64,000 nucleotides of DNA. Source: Mangrovibrevibacter kandeliae (lineage in GTDB: Bacteria > Pseudomonadota > Alphaproteobacteria > Rhizobiales > Rhizobiaceae). Position 1 is the stretch's first letter. Each line of letters starts with the position of its first letter. The position numbers and the translations under genes are program-made. The stretch lies in assembly GCF_024519155.1 (NCBI RefSeq), contig NZ_JANIFJ010000004.1:124001-188000 (forward strand). The letters run 5' to 3'. Shown here one piece after another: positions 39,612 through 48,958 of this stretch. The notes below the pieces were generated by a model. The model was not told where the DNA came from, ran no database searches, and was given only the letters and a program-made list of their open reading frames with translations.

Positions 39612-39845
39612 TCACAGCCATCGTGCCGCCTCTTCGTCGGCCTCCTGCCGGGAGATGCCGATGTCGCGCAACTGATGATCCTGGAGATCGGCGAGGGCGA
39701 AGCGCCCGCGCCGGCGGGCGAGCCAGAGGGCGATCGCGCGGCGCGTCAGGCCGAAGAGCTCTGGCCGCTCGGGCCGCAGTCCGCGATGCCGCTCGGTCGC
39801 CGGCATCCCGCCGTTTCGTAGCAGAATACTTGAGGGACGGTGCAT
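39612..39845 (-). CDS. DUF1127 family protein
   Basis: 77 residues, with the DUF1127 domain at the C-terminus (ALWLARRRGRFALADLQDHQLRDIGISRQEADEEA). Basic, soluble; relatives act in phosphate or RNA-linked regulation in some alphaproteobacteria, but this one is uncharacterised. GGAG is 6 nt before ATG 39845. Convergent with cysK. Confidence 0.8.
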   Translation of the reverse strand: MHRPSSILLRNGGMPATERHRGLRPERPELFGLTRRAIALWLARRRGRFALADLQDHQLRDIGISRQEADEEAARWL

Positions 39846-39966
39846 CGGCGTCTCCGAAACATGGTCGTCGGAGACCTCTCTAGCGTCCGGTTGGGTCGCG
39901 ATGCTTCGGCGAGCGCCGTAGCGTTGCCTATAGGCCGGCCGATCCGCCCGTCCTAGTCTCACGTGC

Positions 39967-40715
39967 ATGAGTGTCGCCTCCGCCAGTCCCATCGCCATCC
40001 TCGCCTCGCTGATCGGCGATCCGGCGCGCGCCAACATCCTCTGCGCCCTTACCGCCGGACAGGCCTTCACGGCCGGCGAACTGGCCGGCATCGCCGGTGT
40101 CAGCGCCCAGACGACCAGCGGCCATCTCGCTCGGCTTCTCGACGCGGGGCTGGTCAGCGCGCTCAAGCAGGGGCGCCACCGCTACTACCGCTCGCGTCGA
40201 ACCGGGTCGCGCTCCTCCTCGAACAGATGGGCGCGCTTGCCGACTTCGGCGGCTCGCCGCGCACCGTCGGTCCGCGCGACCGTCGAATGCGCCTCGCCCG
40301 CACCTGCTACGACCACATGGCCGGCCGGCTCGCGGTCGGCCTCGCCGGCGCGCTGGAGCCGGACGGGCTCGTCATCCTGTCGGATGAGGGCGGGCTCGTC
40401 ACCCAGCGGGGGCTCGCACGGTTCGGCGAAGTCGGCCTCGATCTCGGGCCGCCGGACTCGCGCCGGCCGCTCTGCCGCACCTGTCTCGACTGGAGCGAGC
40501 GCCGGCTGCACATCGGCGGCCGCCTCGGCCGGGCGCTTCTCGACCATGCGCAGGCGCGGCGCTGGGTGGAGGCAGCGCCCGACGGGCGGGCGCTGTCGAT
40601 CACGGGCGCCGGCCGGAGCGGCCTGCGCGATGTCTTCGGCCTCGATGTCGCGGCTCTGGAGGACGATGCGCCGCCGGCCCGAAGCCATGCCTGCGCACGG
40701 GTCGCCTCCTACTGA
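39967..40715 (+). pseudogene. ArsR-family regulator split by a one-base frameshift
   Basis: A winged-helix N-terminus (SPIAILASLIGDPARANILCAL, GVSAQTTSGHLARLLDAGLV, GRHRYYR) reads in one frame to about 40190; then the homologous continuation (LASNRVALLLEQMGALADFGG...RRMRLARTCYDHMAGRLAV...CRTCLDWSERRLHIGG) runs in the +2 frame to the stop at 40713-40715. Adding one C between 40190 and 40192 restores a single protein of about 249 residues. The C-terminal part has a Cys-x-x-Cys pair (LCRTCLD). This is a genuine disruption or a sequencing error. Confidence 0.75.
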
Positions 40716-41185
40716 GGCATCTGCGGCGGGGCAAAGACGATGTAGGGCGTCTGCGGCGTCTCGCCGGGCGGCAGGCCCTGCGGAGCCGGCTGGCCGGGCG
40801 CGCCAAGCGACTTCACGTACATGTAGAACGAGCGCAGCTCACCGTCGGTCATCTCGTGCACGTTGTACCAGGGCATCGGCGGCCGGGTCTCGAAGCTCTT
40901 GCCGTACGTCACCCACGCGTCCTCGCTCATCTTCGCGACCGTCAGCCGCAGATTGGCGGCATAGGTCGTGCCCCAGGGACCGCTGAACCCGACGGCGACG
41001 CCGGTGAGCGCCGTCTTCGGATCGAGCGTGCCGCCGCTTTCGGCGTAGCCCGGCGTGTGGCAGTCGTTGCAGCCGCTCGTGATGGAGACATGGCGGCCCC
41101 ACTCGACGCTCGGCGCCTTCTCGGCGGCTTCGGCCATCGAGATTCCACCCGACAGAAGCGCGACAGCGATGAACAACGTGCGCAT
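40709..41185 (-). CDS. Secreted monohaem cytochrome c
   Basis: 158 residues with a signal peptide (MRTLFIAVALLSGGISMAEA) and one haem motif SGCNDCHTPG (C-x2-C-H). A PPMPWYNV segment may supply the distal Met. It is a periplasmic electron carrier that would be matured by the Ccm system encoded in this window; its partner is unknown. GGAGG is 5 nt before the ATG. The last bases overlap the end of the frameshifted regulator. Confidence 0.88.
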   Translation of the reverse strand: MRTLFIAVALLSGGISMAEAAEKAPSVEWGRHVSITSGCNDCHTPGYAESGGTLDPKTALTGVAVGFSGPWGTTYAANLRLTVAKMSEDAWVTYGKSFETRPPMPWYNVHEMTDGELRSFYMYVKSLGAPGQPAPQGLPPGETPQTPYIVFAPPQMPQ

Positions 41186-41310
41186 GAACCCCTCCAGTAG
41201 CGTCGGCGGCACGGCGGAAGACCGGCCCCGCGGCGACGCGCGCAGGCTCATGGCAGAAGTCATGCAAGGTGTAAACAAGATAAAACACGCCTTACCTAAC
41301 GTATTGCAGG

Positions 41311-42219
41311 CTATGGGATCTTGCTCATTGCTTTGATGAAGTCGACGAACGCGCGGAGCGGCGCAGGCACGAGGCGACGGCCCGGATAATAGAGGAAGGG
41401 GCCGGAGAAGCGCGGCCACCAGTCCTCCAGCACGGGCTCCAGCCGGCCGGCGTCGATGTGCGGACGCAGCCAGTCTTCGAAGAGGCAGTAGACGCCGGTG
41501 CCGGCCAGGGCTGCCTCGACGGCGAGATCGACCGCGCCGCCGATCGCCACGATCAGCGCCGCCTGCGGCTCGATTCGCAGGGTCGCCTCACCCTTCTCGA
41601 ACTCCCAGACCGTCAACGCCCCGCTGGGGAAGCGGCCGAGGATGCAGCGATGCTCCAGGAGGTCGCGCGGGTGTTCGGGCCGGCCGTGGCGGTCGAGATA
41701 GGCCGGGGCGGCGACGGCGGCGAAGCGCTGCGTGCGCGGCCCGATCGGCAGCGCGATCATGTCCTGCTCCAGCCGCTCGTCATAGCGGATGCCGGCGTCG
41801 CAGCCGGCCGCGATGACATCGACGAAGCTCTCCTCCGCCACGATCTCCACCCGGATGTCCGGATAGGCGGCGAGGAAGGCCGGCACGATGCCCGGCAGCA
41901 CCAGCCGCGCCGCGCTGGTGGGCACGTTCAGCTTCAGTGTGCCGGCCGGCCTGTCGCGATAGCCGTTGACGACGTCGAGCGCGCCCTCGACCTCGCGCAG
42001 GGCGGGATCGAGCCGCTCGATCAGCCCACGTCCGGCCTCGGTCGGCACGACGCTGCGGGTGGTGCGGTTGAGGAGGCGTACGCCGAGCTCTGCCTCGAGC
42101 CGGCGAACCGCTTCGCTGAGGCCGGAGGCGCTGGCGCCGCCGACGCGGGCCGCTTCGCGAAAGCCGCCGGCGCGTGCAACGGCGAGGAATGCCTGGAGGT
42201 CCGCCAGATCCGCTTTCAC
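41311..42219 (-). CDS. LysR-type transcriptional regulator
   Basis: 302 residues. N-terminal HTH (DLQAFLAVARAGGFREAARVGGASASGLSEAVRRLEAELGVRLLNRTTR) and a substrate-binding domain with LKLNVPTSAARLVLPGIV. The CrgA-like type often controls a neighbouring oxidoreductase. GTG start at 42219 with AAGG 7 nt upstream. Divergent from the aldo/keto reductase, with a dyad between them. Confidence 0.92.
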   Translation of the reverse strand: MKADLADLQAFLAVARAGGFREAARVGGASASGLSEAVRRLEAELGVRLLNRTTRSVVPTEAGRGLIERLDPALREVEGALDVVNGYRDRPAGTLKLNVPTSAARLVLPGIVPAFLAAYPDIRVEIVAEESFVDVIAAGCDAGIRYDERLEQDMIALPIGPRTQRFAAVAAPAYLDRHGRPEHPRDLLEHRCILGRFPSGALTVWEFEKGEATLRIEPQAALIVAIGGAVDLAVEAALAGTGVYCLFEDWLRPHIDAGRLEPVLEDWWPRFSGPFLYYPGRRLVPAPLRAFVDFIKAMSKIP

Positions 42220-42229
42220 TGTTCGCCCT

Positions 42230-42248
42230 TCCGCACGAGCCGTGCGGA
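42230..42248. promoter_or_regulatory. Dyad TCCGCACG-AGC-CGTGCGGA, candidate LysR operator
   Basis: Perfect 8-bp arms around AGC, 11 nt upstream of the LysR start and about 70 nt from the aldo/keto reductase start. Position and symmetry suit autorepression and activation of the divergent gene. Confidence 0.4.
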
Positions 42249-42318
42249 CTGTGCAGCCTAATCGTGCGGCGCGGCAAGGGTTATCTCTCGCTCAGTCAAT
42301 CCAGACAGGAGAGTCACA

Positions 42319-43197
42319 ATGACCAAGCTCGAACAGGCAGGGACGTTCAAACTCGGCGAGGCAAGCGTGAAGCGGCTCGGCTACGGCGCCATGCAACTCG
42401 CGGGGCCGGGTGTCTTCGGTCCGCCGCGCGACCGCACCGAAGCCGTCGCCGTGCTGCGAGCCGCCGTCGAGGCCGGCGTCGATCACATCGACACCAGCGA
42501 CTTCTACGGCCCGCACGTCACCAACGAGATCATCCGCGAGGCGCTGGCGCCCTATCCCGACGATCTGACCATCGTCACCAAGATCGGCGCGTCGCGCGGC
42601 ACGGACAAGTCGTGGAACCCGGCCTTCTCGAAGGAGGACCTGACCCGGGCCGTCCACGACAACCTGCGCGATCTCGGCCTCGACGTCCTCGACGTCGTCA
42701 ACCTGCGCTTCATGTTCGATGTGCATGGGCCGGCGGAGGGACCGATCGAGGCGCCGCTCGCGGTGCTCGCCGACCTGCAGCGCCAGGGTCTGGTGCGCCA
42801 TATCGGCCTCAGCAATGCGACGGCCCGGCAGATCGCCGAGGCGCGGCGGATGGTCGAGGTCGTCTGCGTGCAGAATCAGTACAATCTCGCGCATCGCGGC
42901 GACGACGCGCTCATCGACGATCTGGCGAAGGCGGGTATCGCCTATGTCCCGTTCTTCCCGCTCGGCGGTTTCAGCCCGCTGCACTCGGAGACGCTGTCCG
43001 CGGTCGCCGCACGGCTCGAGGCCACGCCGATGCAGGTGGCGCTCGCCTGGCTCCTGCAGCGTGCTCCGAACATCCTGTTGATCCCCGGCACATCGTCGCT
43101 CGCTCATCTCGCCGAAAACCTTGCGGCGGCGGATCTGACCCTGCCGGCCGATGCGGCCGCCGAACTCGACGCGATCGCGGCGCAGGCCTCCGCCTGA
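42319..43197 (+). CDS. Aldo/keto reductase
   Basis: 292 residues, (beta/alpha)8 barrel. The tetrad is visible: DHIDTSDFYG (Asp and Tyr), TIVTKIGAS (Lys) and a position in VVNLRFMFD where His is usual in the family but is Asn here. The NADP-binding end reads LLIPGTSSLAHLAENLAA. GGAGAG is upstream of the ATG. Probable target of the divergent LysR regulator; carbonyl substrate unknown. Confidence 0.9.
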   Translation: MTKLEQAGTFKLGEASVKRLGYGAMQLAGPGVFGPPRDRTEAVAVLRAAVEAGVDHIDTSDFYGPHVTNEIIREALAPYPDDLTIVTKIGASRGTDKSWNPAFSKEDLTRAVHDNLRDLGLDVLDVVNLRFMFDVHGPAEGPIEAPLAVLADLQRQGLVRHIGLSNATARQIAEARRMVEVVCVQNQYNLAHRGDDALIDDLAKAGIAYVPFFPLGGFSPLHSETLSAVAARLEATPMQVALAWLLQRAPNILLIPGTSSLAHLAENLAAADLTLPADAAAELDAIAAQASA

Positions 43198-43202
43198 TCG
43201 AA

Positions 43203-43226
43203 GGCGGCGGCGGCCACGCCGCCGCC
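43203..43226. terminator. GC-rich hairpin between convergent genes
   Basis: Ten-base arms GGCGGCGGCG / CGCCGCCGCC with a GCCA loop, between the stops of the aldo/keto reductase and ppk2. No T-run; possibly a bidirectional block. Confidence 0.45.
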
Positions 43227-43236
43227 GCTGCTTCTG

Positions 43237-44037
43237 CTACTTCGCCTCCTTCAGCGCCTCGAACTGCGCCTTCAGCCCTTCGTCGAGGGGGCGGGGCGCA
43301 AGGTCGACGCCCTCTGCGAGGCGGTCGGCGATGTGGGTGAGGGCCGTGATGCGACCGTACTTCTTGCTGTTCGACGGCACCACCAGCCACGGCGCCGCGT
43401 CGGTCGAGGTCTTCTCGAACATCTCGTCCGCCGCCGTCTCGTAGTCCGACCACTTCTCGCGGTTGCGGAAATCCTCGTAAGAGAGCTTCCAACGCTTCAG
43501 CGGATCTTCCAGCCGCTTCTCGAAGCGCTCGAGCTGCTCGTCCGGGGTGATGTAGAGGAACACCTTGGCGACGCGCGAGCCGTCGTCGACGAGCTGGCGC
43601 TCGAACTCGTTGATCTCGTCATAGGCGCGCTGCCACTCGTCCTTCTTGGCGAAGCCCTCCACCCGCTCGACGAGCACGCGGCCGTACCAGGAGCGGTCGA
43701 AGACGCAGATCTCGCCGTCGGCGGGAATGCGGTCCCAGAAGCGGGCGAGATAATGCCGCTTCTTGTAGTAGGGCGTCGGCGCGGCGATCGGCCAGACATG
43801 GAAGCCGCGCGGGTCCATGACGCTCGCCATGCGCCGGATGGTGCCGCCCTTGCCCGCCGCGTCCCAGCCCTCGAAGACCACCACGGCCTTGGTGCCGTGC
43901 AGAAGGTAGGCCTGCTGGATCTCCTGGAAGCGCTTCTGCAGCTTGTGCAGCTGCTTGTCATAGTCCTTGCCGTGTATCGACAGGCTCATGTCGAGCGCGC
44001 CGAGACGCCCGTCCTTGGCGTGTTTCTTCTTCGACAT
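43237..44037 (-). CDS. ppk2: Polyphosphate kinase 2
   Basis: 266 residues. Walker A FEGWDAAGKGGTI, Walker B FDRSWYGRVLVERVEG and the lid region are typical of PPK2 class I, which phosphorylates nucleoside diphosphates from polyphosphate. ATG at 44037 has GGAGAGG 7 nt upstream; an ATG at 44064 would add nine residues. Monocistronic. Confidence 0.95.
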   Translation of the reverse strand: MSKKKHAKDGRLGALDMSLSIHGKDYDKQLHKLQKRFQEIQQAYLLHGTKAVVVFEGWDAAGKGGTIRRMASVMDPRGFHVWPIAAPTPYYKKRHYLARFWDRIPADGEICVFDRSWYGRVLVERVEGFAKKDEWQRAYDEINEFERQLVDDGSRVAKVFLYITPDEQLERFEKRLEDPLKRWKLSYEDFRNREKWSDYETAADEMFEKTSTDAAPWLVVPSNSKKYGRITALTHIADRLAEGVDLAPRPLDEGLKAQFEALKEAK

Positions 44038-44644
44038 CGCGAGGCCTCTCCGTGACGCTTTCATGAACCCTGTCGGGCAGATCGAACGGCGTCAATGACG
44101 GGGGCGGGGCGGGCGTTCCCGAGGCCATCATCTCTTGCGCCCTCGCCGTCGGGCGGGAGCGCACCCTCACGCGGCTGCTCGCTGGCGCTCGCATCCACCC
44201 TCTCCCGCGAGCGGGAGAGGACCGGCGCCCGTCCTGCCGGGGTATTGGATGCGCGTCTGGTGCCGAAGCGATAGACGCCGAGAAATGGGCGCCGAGCGTC
44301 AAAGCCGCGGTCTTCTCCTCGTCGGGGAGACAATGCCGGCAGGCGGATGCGGGGGCAGCCACGTCATGCCCTCCCTCCGGGCCCTGCGCCCGTCATTGTC
44401 ACCCTGCAGCCGCTTTGCTATTTTCCGCCGCATGATCCGCATCCGGAAGATCAAGGCGCACCGGCGACTGCCGACGAGCGAGGGCTTTGCCAGGCTCTCC
44501 GACCGCGCGCGCCTGCCCGGCCGCTTCTTCTACCGGCTGGTCGGCTCGGCCGGCGTATAGGCGCCGCCTTCTCGCGCCCCCGGCGCGCTGAACCTGTCCG
44601 ACTTCCGATCCTCCGGCTCCGCGCCGGCTGCCGAGACTCTTCCC
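44038..44644. other. Gene-free stretch upstream of leuC
   Basis: About 600 bases with no convincing gene. It holds one strong palindrome (44199-44220) and a 42-codon plus-strand frame (44432-44560) that I do not accept as a gene. The leuC promoter and any attenuation leader should lie in its right part, but no leucine-rich leader peptide was seen. Confidence 0.4.
44199..44220. repeat. REP-like palindrome CCTCTCCCGC-GA-GCGGGAGAGG
   Basis: Perfect 10-bp arms around GA. This type of short intergenic palindrome is common in Hyphomicrobiales genomes. It may act on mRNA or be a mobile REP. Confidence 0.55.
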
Positions 44645-46054
44645 ATGACCGAGACCAAGCCCCGCACCCTCTACGACAAGATCTGGGACGACCACGTCGT
44701 CACCGAGGAGGACGGCACCAGCCTCCTCTACATCGATCGCCATCTCGTGCACGAGGTGACGAGCCCGCAGGCCTTCGAGGGCCTGCGCATGGCCGGCCGG
44801 CGCGTGCGCCACCCCGAGAAGACGCTGGCCGTCGTCGATCACAACGTGCCGACCTACGACCGCTCCGCCGGCATCCACAATCCGGAAAGCCGGCTGCAGG
44901 TCGAGACGCTGGCGAAGAATGCGGTCGAGTTCGGCCTCGAATACTACAACGAGACCGACGCGCGGCAGGGTATCGTGCACATCATCGGTCCGGAGCAGGG
45001 CTTCACGCTGCCCGGCACCACGATCGTCTGCGGCGACAGCCACACCTCCACGCACGGCGCCTTCGGCGCGCTCGCCCACGGCATCGGCACCTCGGAGGTG
45101 GAGCACGTGCTCGCCACCCAAACGCTGATCCAGGCCAAGGCGAAGAACATGCTGGTGCGCGTCGACGGCACGCTGCCGGAGGGGTCGACCGCCAAGGACA
45201 TCATCCTCGCCATCATCGGCGAGATCGGCACCGCCGGCGGCACCGGCCACGTTATCGAGTATGCCGGCGAGGCGATCCGCGCGCTCTCGATGGAAGGCCG
45301 CATGACGATCTGCAACATGTCGATCGAAGGCGGCGCCCGCGCCGGCCTGATCGCGCCGGACGAGACGACCTTCGCCTACATCAAGGACCGGCCGCGCGCG
45401 CCCAAGGGCGCCGACTTCGACGCGGCCGTTGCCTACTGGAAGACGCTGCACACGGATGAGGGCGCCCATTTCGACAAGGTGGTGGTGCTCGACGCGGCCA
45501 ACCTGCCGCCGATCGTCTCCTGGGGCTCCTCGCCCGAGGACGTGGTCTCGGTCGACGGCGTGGTGCCGGACCCGGCGGCAATTCCCGACGAGACCAAGCG
45601 CGCGTCGAAGAAGCGGGCGCTCGACTACATGGGCCTCACCCCCGGCACCAGAATGACCGACATACCGGTCGACCGCGTCTTCATCGGCTCGTGCACCAAT
45701 GGCCGGATCGAGGACCTGCGCGCCGCCGCGGCCGTCATCCAGGGCCGGCGGATCGCGCCGAGCGTCTCGGCGATGGTGGTCCCCGGCTCCGGCATCGTGA
45801 AGGCGCAGGCCGAGCTCGAGGGGCTCGACCAGATCTTCGTCGCGGCCGGTTTCGACTGGCGCGAGCCGGGCTGCTCCATGTGCCTCGGCATGAACGAGGA
45901 TCGCCTCGCCCCCGGCGAGCGCTGCGCCTCCACCTCGAACCGCAACTTCGAGGGCCGGCAGGGCTTCAAGGGCCGCACCCATCTCGTTTCGCCGGCGATG
46001 GCTGCCGCCGCCGCGATCGCCGGCCGCTTCGTCGACATCCGCGACTGGCACTGA
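44645..46054 (+). CDS. leuC: 3-isopropylmalate dehydratase large subunit
   Basis: 469 residues, aconitase superfamily. [4Fe-4S] cysteines are in [14 protein letters not shown] and [44 protein letters not shown] is the family core. It isomerises isopropylmalate in leucine synthesis with LeuD. leuD is not adjacent, and no leucine genes follow within the window. Confidence 0.97.
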   Translation: MTETKPRTLYDKIWDDHVVTEEDGTSLLYIDRHLVHEVTSPQAFEGLRMAGRRVRHPEKTLAVVDHNVPTYDRSAGIHNPESRLQVETLAKNAVEFGLEYYNETDARQGIVHIIGPEQGFTLPGTTIVCGDSHTSTHGAFGALAHGIGTSEVEHVLATQTLIQAKAKNMLVRVDGTLPEGSTAKDIILAIIGEIGTAGGTGHVIEYAGEAIRALSMEGRMTICNMSIEGGARAGLIAPDETTFAYIKDRPRAPKGADFDAAVAYWKTLHTDEGAHFDKVVVLDAANLPPIVSWGSSPEDVVSVDGVVPDPAAIPDETKRASKKRALDYMGLTPGTRMTDIPVDRVFIGSCTNGRIEDLRAAAAVIQGRRIAPSVSAMVVPGSGIVKAQAELEGLDQIFVAAGFDWREPGCSMCLGMNEDRLAPGERCASTSNRNFEGRQGFKGRTHLVSPAMAAAAAIAGRFVDIRDWH

Positions 46055-46191
46055 CGGCTCGGCCGCCGGCCCTGCGCCGGCGGCGCTCAAGCCGACGAGC
46101 CAACGCTTTGGATGCCGGGCGCTCTCCACGCAACCAGACCCGCGTCGAGCGCTAGAGCACGCTCTCGCTCCGTCAATACGCTCGGCTGAAA

Positions 46192-46207
46192 TTAATTCGG
46201 TCCTAAC
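46192..46207. promoter_or_regulatory. CtrA-like site TTAA-N7-CTAAC
   Basis: TTAATTCGGTCCTAAC is one base off the CtrA consensus TTAA-N7-TTAAC. It lies 44 nt before the start of the GGDEF gene at 46251. Confidence 0.4.
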
Positions 46208-46250
46208 GATCCCGCTTCTACAACATCGAGGCGCTCGGGGTGGGAATTCG

Positions 46251-47414
46251 ATGGCTGCGCAGGGTCCTCTGTTTCTCTTCAACCCCTTCGGCTTGGCGGC
46301 CCTGGGCTTCGTGTTGCTGCGGCTGCGTCTGAAGCTCGGGGAGGCAGCGGTCAGCCTCTGGTGGTCGATCGGCTTCCTCACCGCGGCGGCCGCCTTCGTT
46401 CTCGAGTTCTCGCGCGGGATCCTGGAGCCGACGGTCGCCGTCTTCCTCGTCAACGCCGCGTTTCTCGCCACCGGCATCGCGCTCAACCGGGCCGTGGCGC
46501 GCACCTACGCCACCCCTGCGCGGGACGGCCCGATCGGTGTCATCGCGCTGGTCACGCTCGGGCTCATGATGTGGTTCCAGGTCGTGCATCCGGACACCGC
46601 CCTGCGCATCGTCATCGGCAGCCCGGTGCTCGGGCTGATCCTCCTGCATGCCGGGCTGCGCGTGCCGTTCGGCTCCCGCCGTCCACGCGATCATGCGATC
46701 CGCGCGTTCTTCGTGCTGCTGTTCGCCCTTCTCATCGCCCGCAGTCTTGCGACGGTCCCCTACCTGCCGCAGGGGCTGACCGTCGCGCAGTACCGGGTGT
46801 CCGACTTCTACCTCTCGATGCACATGGCGGCGGTGATGATCGGCCTGGTGCTCGCGGCGGTGATGATCAGCGCCGTGGTGCACGATCTCGTCGAGGAGCA
46901 TCGCTTGCGCTCGGAGACCGATCCGTTGACCGGGATCCTCAACCGGCGCGGCTTTGAGGAGCAGGTGGGCGCCCTTGCCGGAACGCCGTGCGGACAGCCG
47001 CTGTTCGTCACCCTCGCCGACATCGACCACTTCAAGAGCGTCAACGACCGCTTCGGCCACGCGGCGGGAGACGCGGTCATCGTAGGACTCGCGCGGCTCC
47101 TGGTCTCGCTCTACGGCGAGGGCGCCGTGGTCGGACGGATGGGCGGCGAGGAATTCGCGATCGCCCGTCGCTTCGCCGACCAGCGCGAGGCGCACACGCT
47201 CGCGGAGATCGCCCGCGGCGCCTTCGCGGCGCTCGCCTTCGACGACACGGCGCCGGGCACGCGGTTCACCGTCAGCTTCGGCATTGCCGAAGTCGACGCC
47301 GCGGCGGGCCTGGCGGTCTCGCTCGGCAGGGCGGATGCCAATCTCTACCTTGCCAAGACGCGCGGCCGGGATCGGGTGGTCGGCGAGGAGAAGGCCGCGC
47401 AACTCGCCGCGTGA
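46251..47414 (+). CDS. Membrane-bound diguanylate cyclase (GGDEF domain)
   Basis: 387 residues. The N-terminal half has about six hydrophobic segments (FNPFGLAALGFVLLRLRL onward, to VLAAVMISAVVH), a MASE-like sensor. The GGDEF domain begins near DPLTGILNRRGFEEQ; RMGGEEFAIA carries the active GGEEF and IDHFKSVNDRFGHAAGD the metal and GTP residues. No RxxD inhibitory site precedes GGEEF, so product inhibition may be absent. Convergent with another GGDEF gene. Confidence 0.92.
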   Translation: MAAQGPLFLFNPFGLAALGFVLLRLRLKLGEAAVSLWWSIGFLTAAAAFVLEFSRGILEPTVAVFLVNAAFLATGIALNRAVARTYATPARDGPIGVIALVTLGLMMWFQVVHPDTALRIVIGSPVLGLILLHAGLRVPFGSRRPRDHAIRAFFVLLFALLIARSLATVPYLPQGLTVAQYRVSDFYLSMHMAAVMIGLVLAAVMISAVVHDLVEEHRLRSETDPLTGILNRRGFEEQVGALAGTPCGQPLFVTLADIDHFKSVNDRFGHAAGDAVIVGLARLLVSLYGEGAVVGRMGGEEFAIARRFADQREAHTLAEIARGAFAALAFDDTAPGTRFTVSFGIAEVDAAAGLAVSLGRADANLYLAKTRGRDRVVGEEKAAQLAA

Positions 47415-47610
47415 GGACGATGAGCGGGAAGCCCCGCGGCGCTCACGGCACGAGCCGGGCGCAGGAGTGACCGTGACCCGCCTTGCAGTCCGACGATCGG
47501 CGAGGGCCCGTCGGCTCGCAGACGGGACCCCGGAAGGCCCGTCGGCTCACAGCCGAACGTCGCGGAAATTCCGTATCACGTTCGACCAGAGTCAGATGAG
47601 GCTCCCGGCC

Positions 47611-48759
47611 TCAGGCCGCGGCGACCTGTGCCTCGGCGGCGGCGCGGAAGACCACCCGGTTCCGGCCGGCATGCTTGGCGGCATAGAGGTTGCGGTCGGC
47701 CCGCAGCAGCGTCTCGCCGAACAGCTCCTCGCCGTGGGCAAGGGCCACGCCGAAGCTTGCGGTCAGCCGACGGCCCTCCAGCGGTGAGGGCCACTTCGCG
47801 GTCGCGACCGCCTGGCGGAGCGTCTCGGCCAGCGCCTGCGCTTCCGCACCGGAGACGGCGGTCAGGTGTACGGCAAATTCCTCGCCGCCGATGCGGGCGA
47901 CCGAGCCGATGGTGCCGACGGTGGACTGGATCAGGCGGCCGAGAGTCGCGATCACCATGTCGCCCGTGGCATGCCCATAGCCGTCATTGATCGCCTTGAA
48001 GTGGTCGATGTCGGCGAGGATCACGGCGGTGCCGCGGCTGCCGGCCTTCTGCGTCACCCGCTCTTCCAGGCCGCGGCGATTGAAGACACCCGAGAGGGGG
48101 TCCGTCGCGGCCGTCTGGCGCAGCATCTCGATCGCGTCGAGGCAGACTGCGACGAGCGCGGTGAGCGCGAAGAGGAGACTGAAGAGGGTGACGCTGGCCA
48201 TGAACAGGACGGCCCAGGGCGTGTCGCGCCAGCCATCCAGGGTCAGGCCCTGCGGATAGATCACGCCATAGATCGTCTGGCCGGTGAGCACCAGGACGAG
48301 GGCCAACTGAACGAAGAAGAGGGCGCGATAGGCGGGCTTGTGCAGCGCCACGCGCAGATGCCACGCGCCGAGGAGCTGCAGTGCGGCGCACGCCATCTGC
48401 ACATACGCGATCTCCCATGTGACGCTGTCGTAGACGATCAGTGCGACGGACGCCGCAGCGATCGTGGCGGCGATCAACGCACCGGCCATGCGGTCCTGCA
48501 CCGGTTGCTCGAAGCGCAAGGCGAGGCCCCGGCTCATCGCAGCGATGGCCAGGAGCACCGTGGCGTCCTCGAGGAGCGCCTTGGGGATCTGCAGGTAAGG
48601 CAACGGGGTCGCCATCGAGGCGAAGCCGAGGGCCGCGACCAGATAGGCGAAGCTCCACCAGCGGGCCCCGCGCACCTGCGTCGACAGCAAGAGAAAAACA
48701 CCGCCGGCTGCTGCGCACATCAGGGGCAGAAACCAGATCAGGAGATCGGCTGCGTTCAC
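47611..48759 (-). CDS. Membrane-bound diguanylate cyclase (GGDEF domain), second copy
   Basis: 382 residues. About six hydrophobic segments are followed by DPLSGVFNRRGLEER, ADIDHFKAINDGYGHATGD and RIGGEEFAVHL (active GGEEF). The inhibitory RxxD site is absent here too. GTG at 48759 has a GGGGGTGGG stretch upstream. The layout is the same as its convergent neighbour, but the sensor halves differ, so they may be old paralogues answering different cues. Confidence 0.9.
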   Translation of the reverse strand: MNAADLLIWFLPLMCAAAGGVFLLLSTQVRGARWWSFAYLVAALGFASMATPLPYLQIPKALLEDATVLLAIAAMSRGLALRFEQPVQDRMAGALIAATIAAASVALIVYDSVTWEIAYVQMACAALQLLGAWHLRVALHKPAYRALFFVQLALVLVLTGQTIYGVIYPQGLTLDGWRDTPWAVLFMASVTLFSLLFALTALVAVCLDAIEMLRQTAATDPLSGVFNRRGLEERVTQKAGSRGTAVILADIDHFKAINDGYGHATGDMVIATLGRLIQSTVGTIGSVARIGGEEFAVHLTAVSGAEAQALAETLRQAVATAKWPSPLEGRRLTASFGVALAHGEELFGETLLRADRNLYAAKHAGRNRVVFRAAAEAQVAAA

Positions 48760-48859
48760 GGCACCCACCCCCAAAACGCCGACGTGTGCATCCTGTGAAC
48801 GCAATGCCTCCCGTCGACCATCCGAAATCCATGTGTGCCTAACCTTAAGCCCGGGTGTG

Positions 48860-48882
48860 TAAACGGTTCGTCAACCCGTTTA
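48860..48882. repeat. Dyad TAAACGGTT-CGTC-AACCCGTTTA
   Basis: Near-perfect inverted repeat with one unpaired C in the right arm, between the divergent GGDEF and GNAT genes. It could be an operator for either; no known factor is suggested. Confidence 0.35.
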
Positions 48883-48958
48883 ATCGGCTTCGCAGGGATC
48901 GGCGTCACGGCTGCACTTGCGCTTGACGGCGGCCTCGTTCCGCGGGAAAGCCGAGATC

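Noticed and set aside
44432-44560. 42-codon frame before leuC (MIRIRKIKAHRRL...)
   Set aside because: No Shine-Dalgarno, no recognisable family, composition like random high-GC sequence, and no leucine codon run to suggest an attenuator.
47505-47560. Two copies of GCCCGTCGGCTC(G/A)CAG between the GGDEF genes
   Set aside because: Only two short copies in a GC-rich gap; may be chance or a weak stem, with no support as an element.
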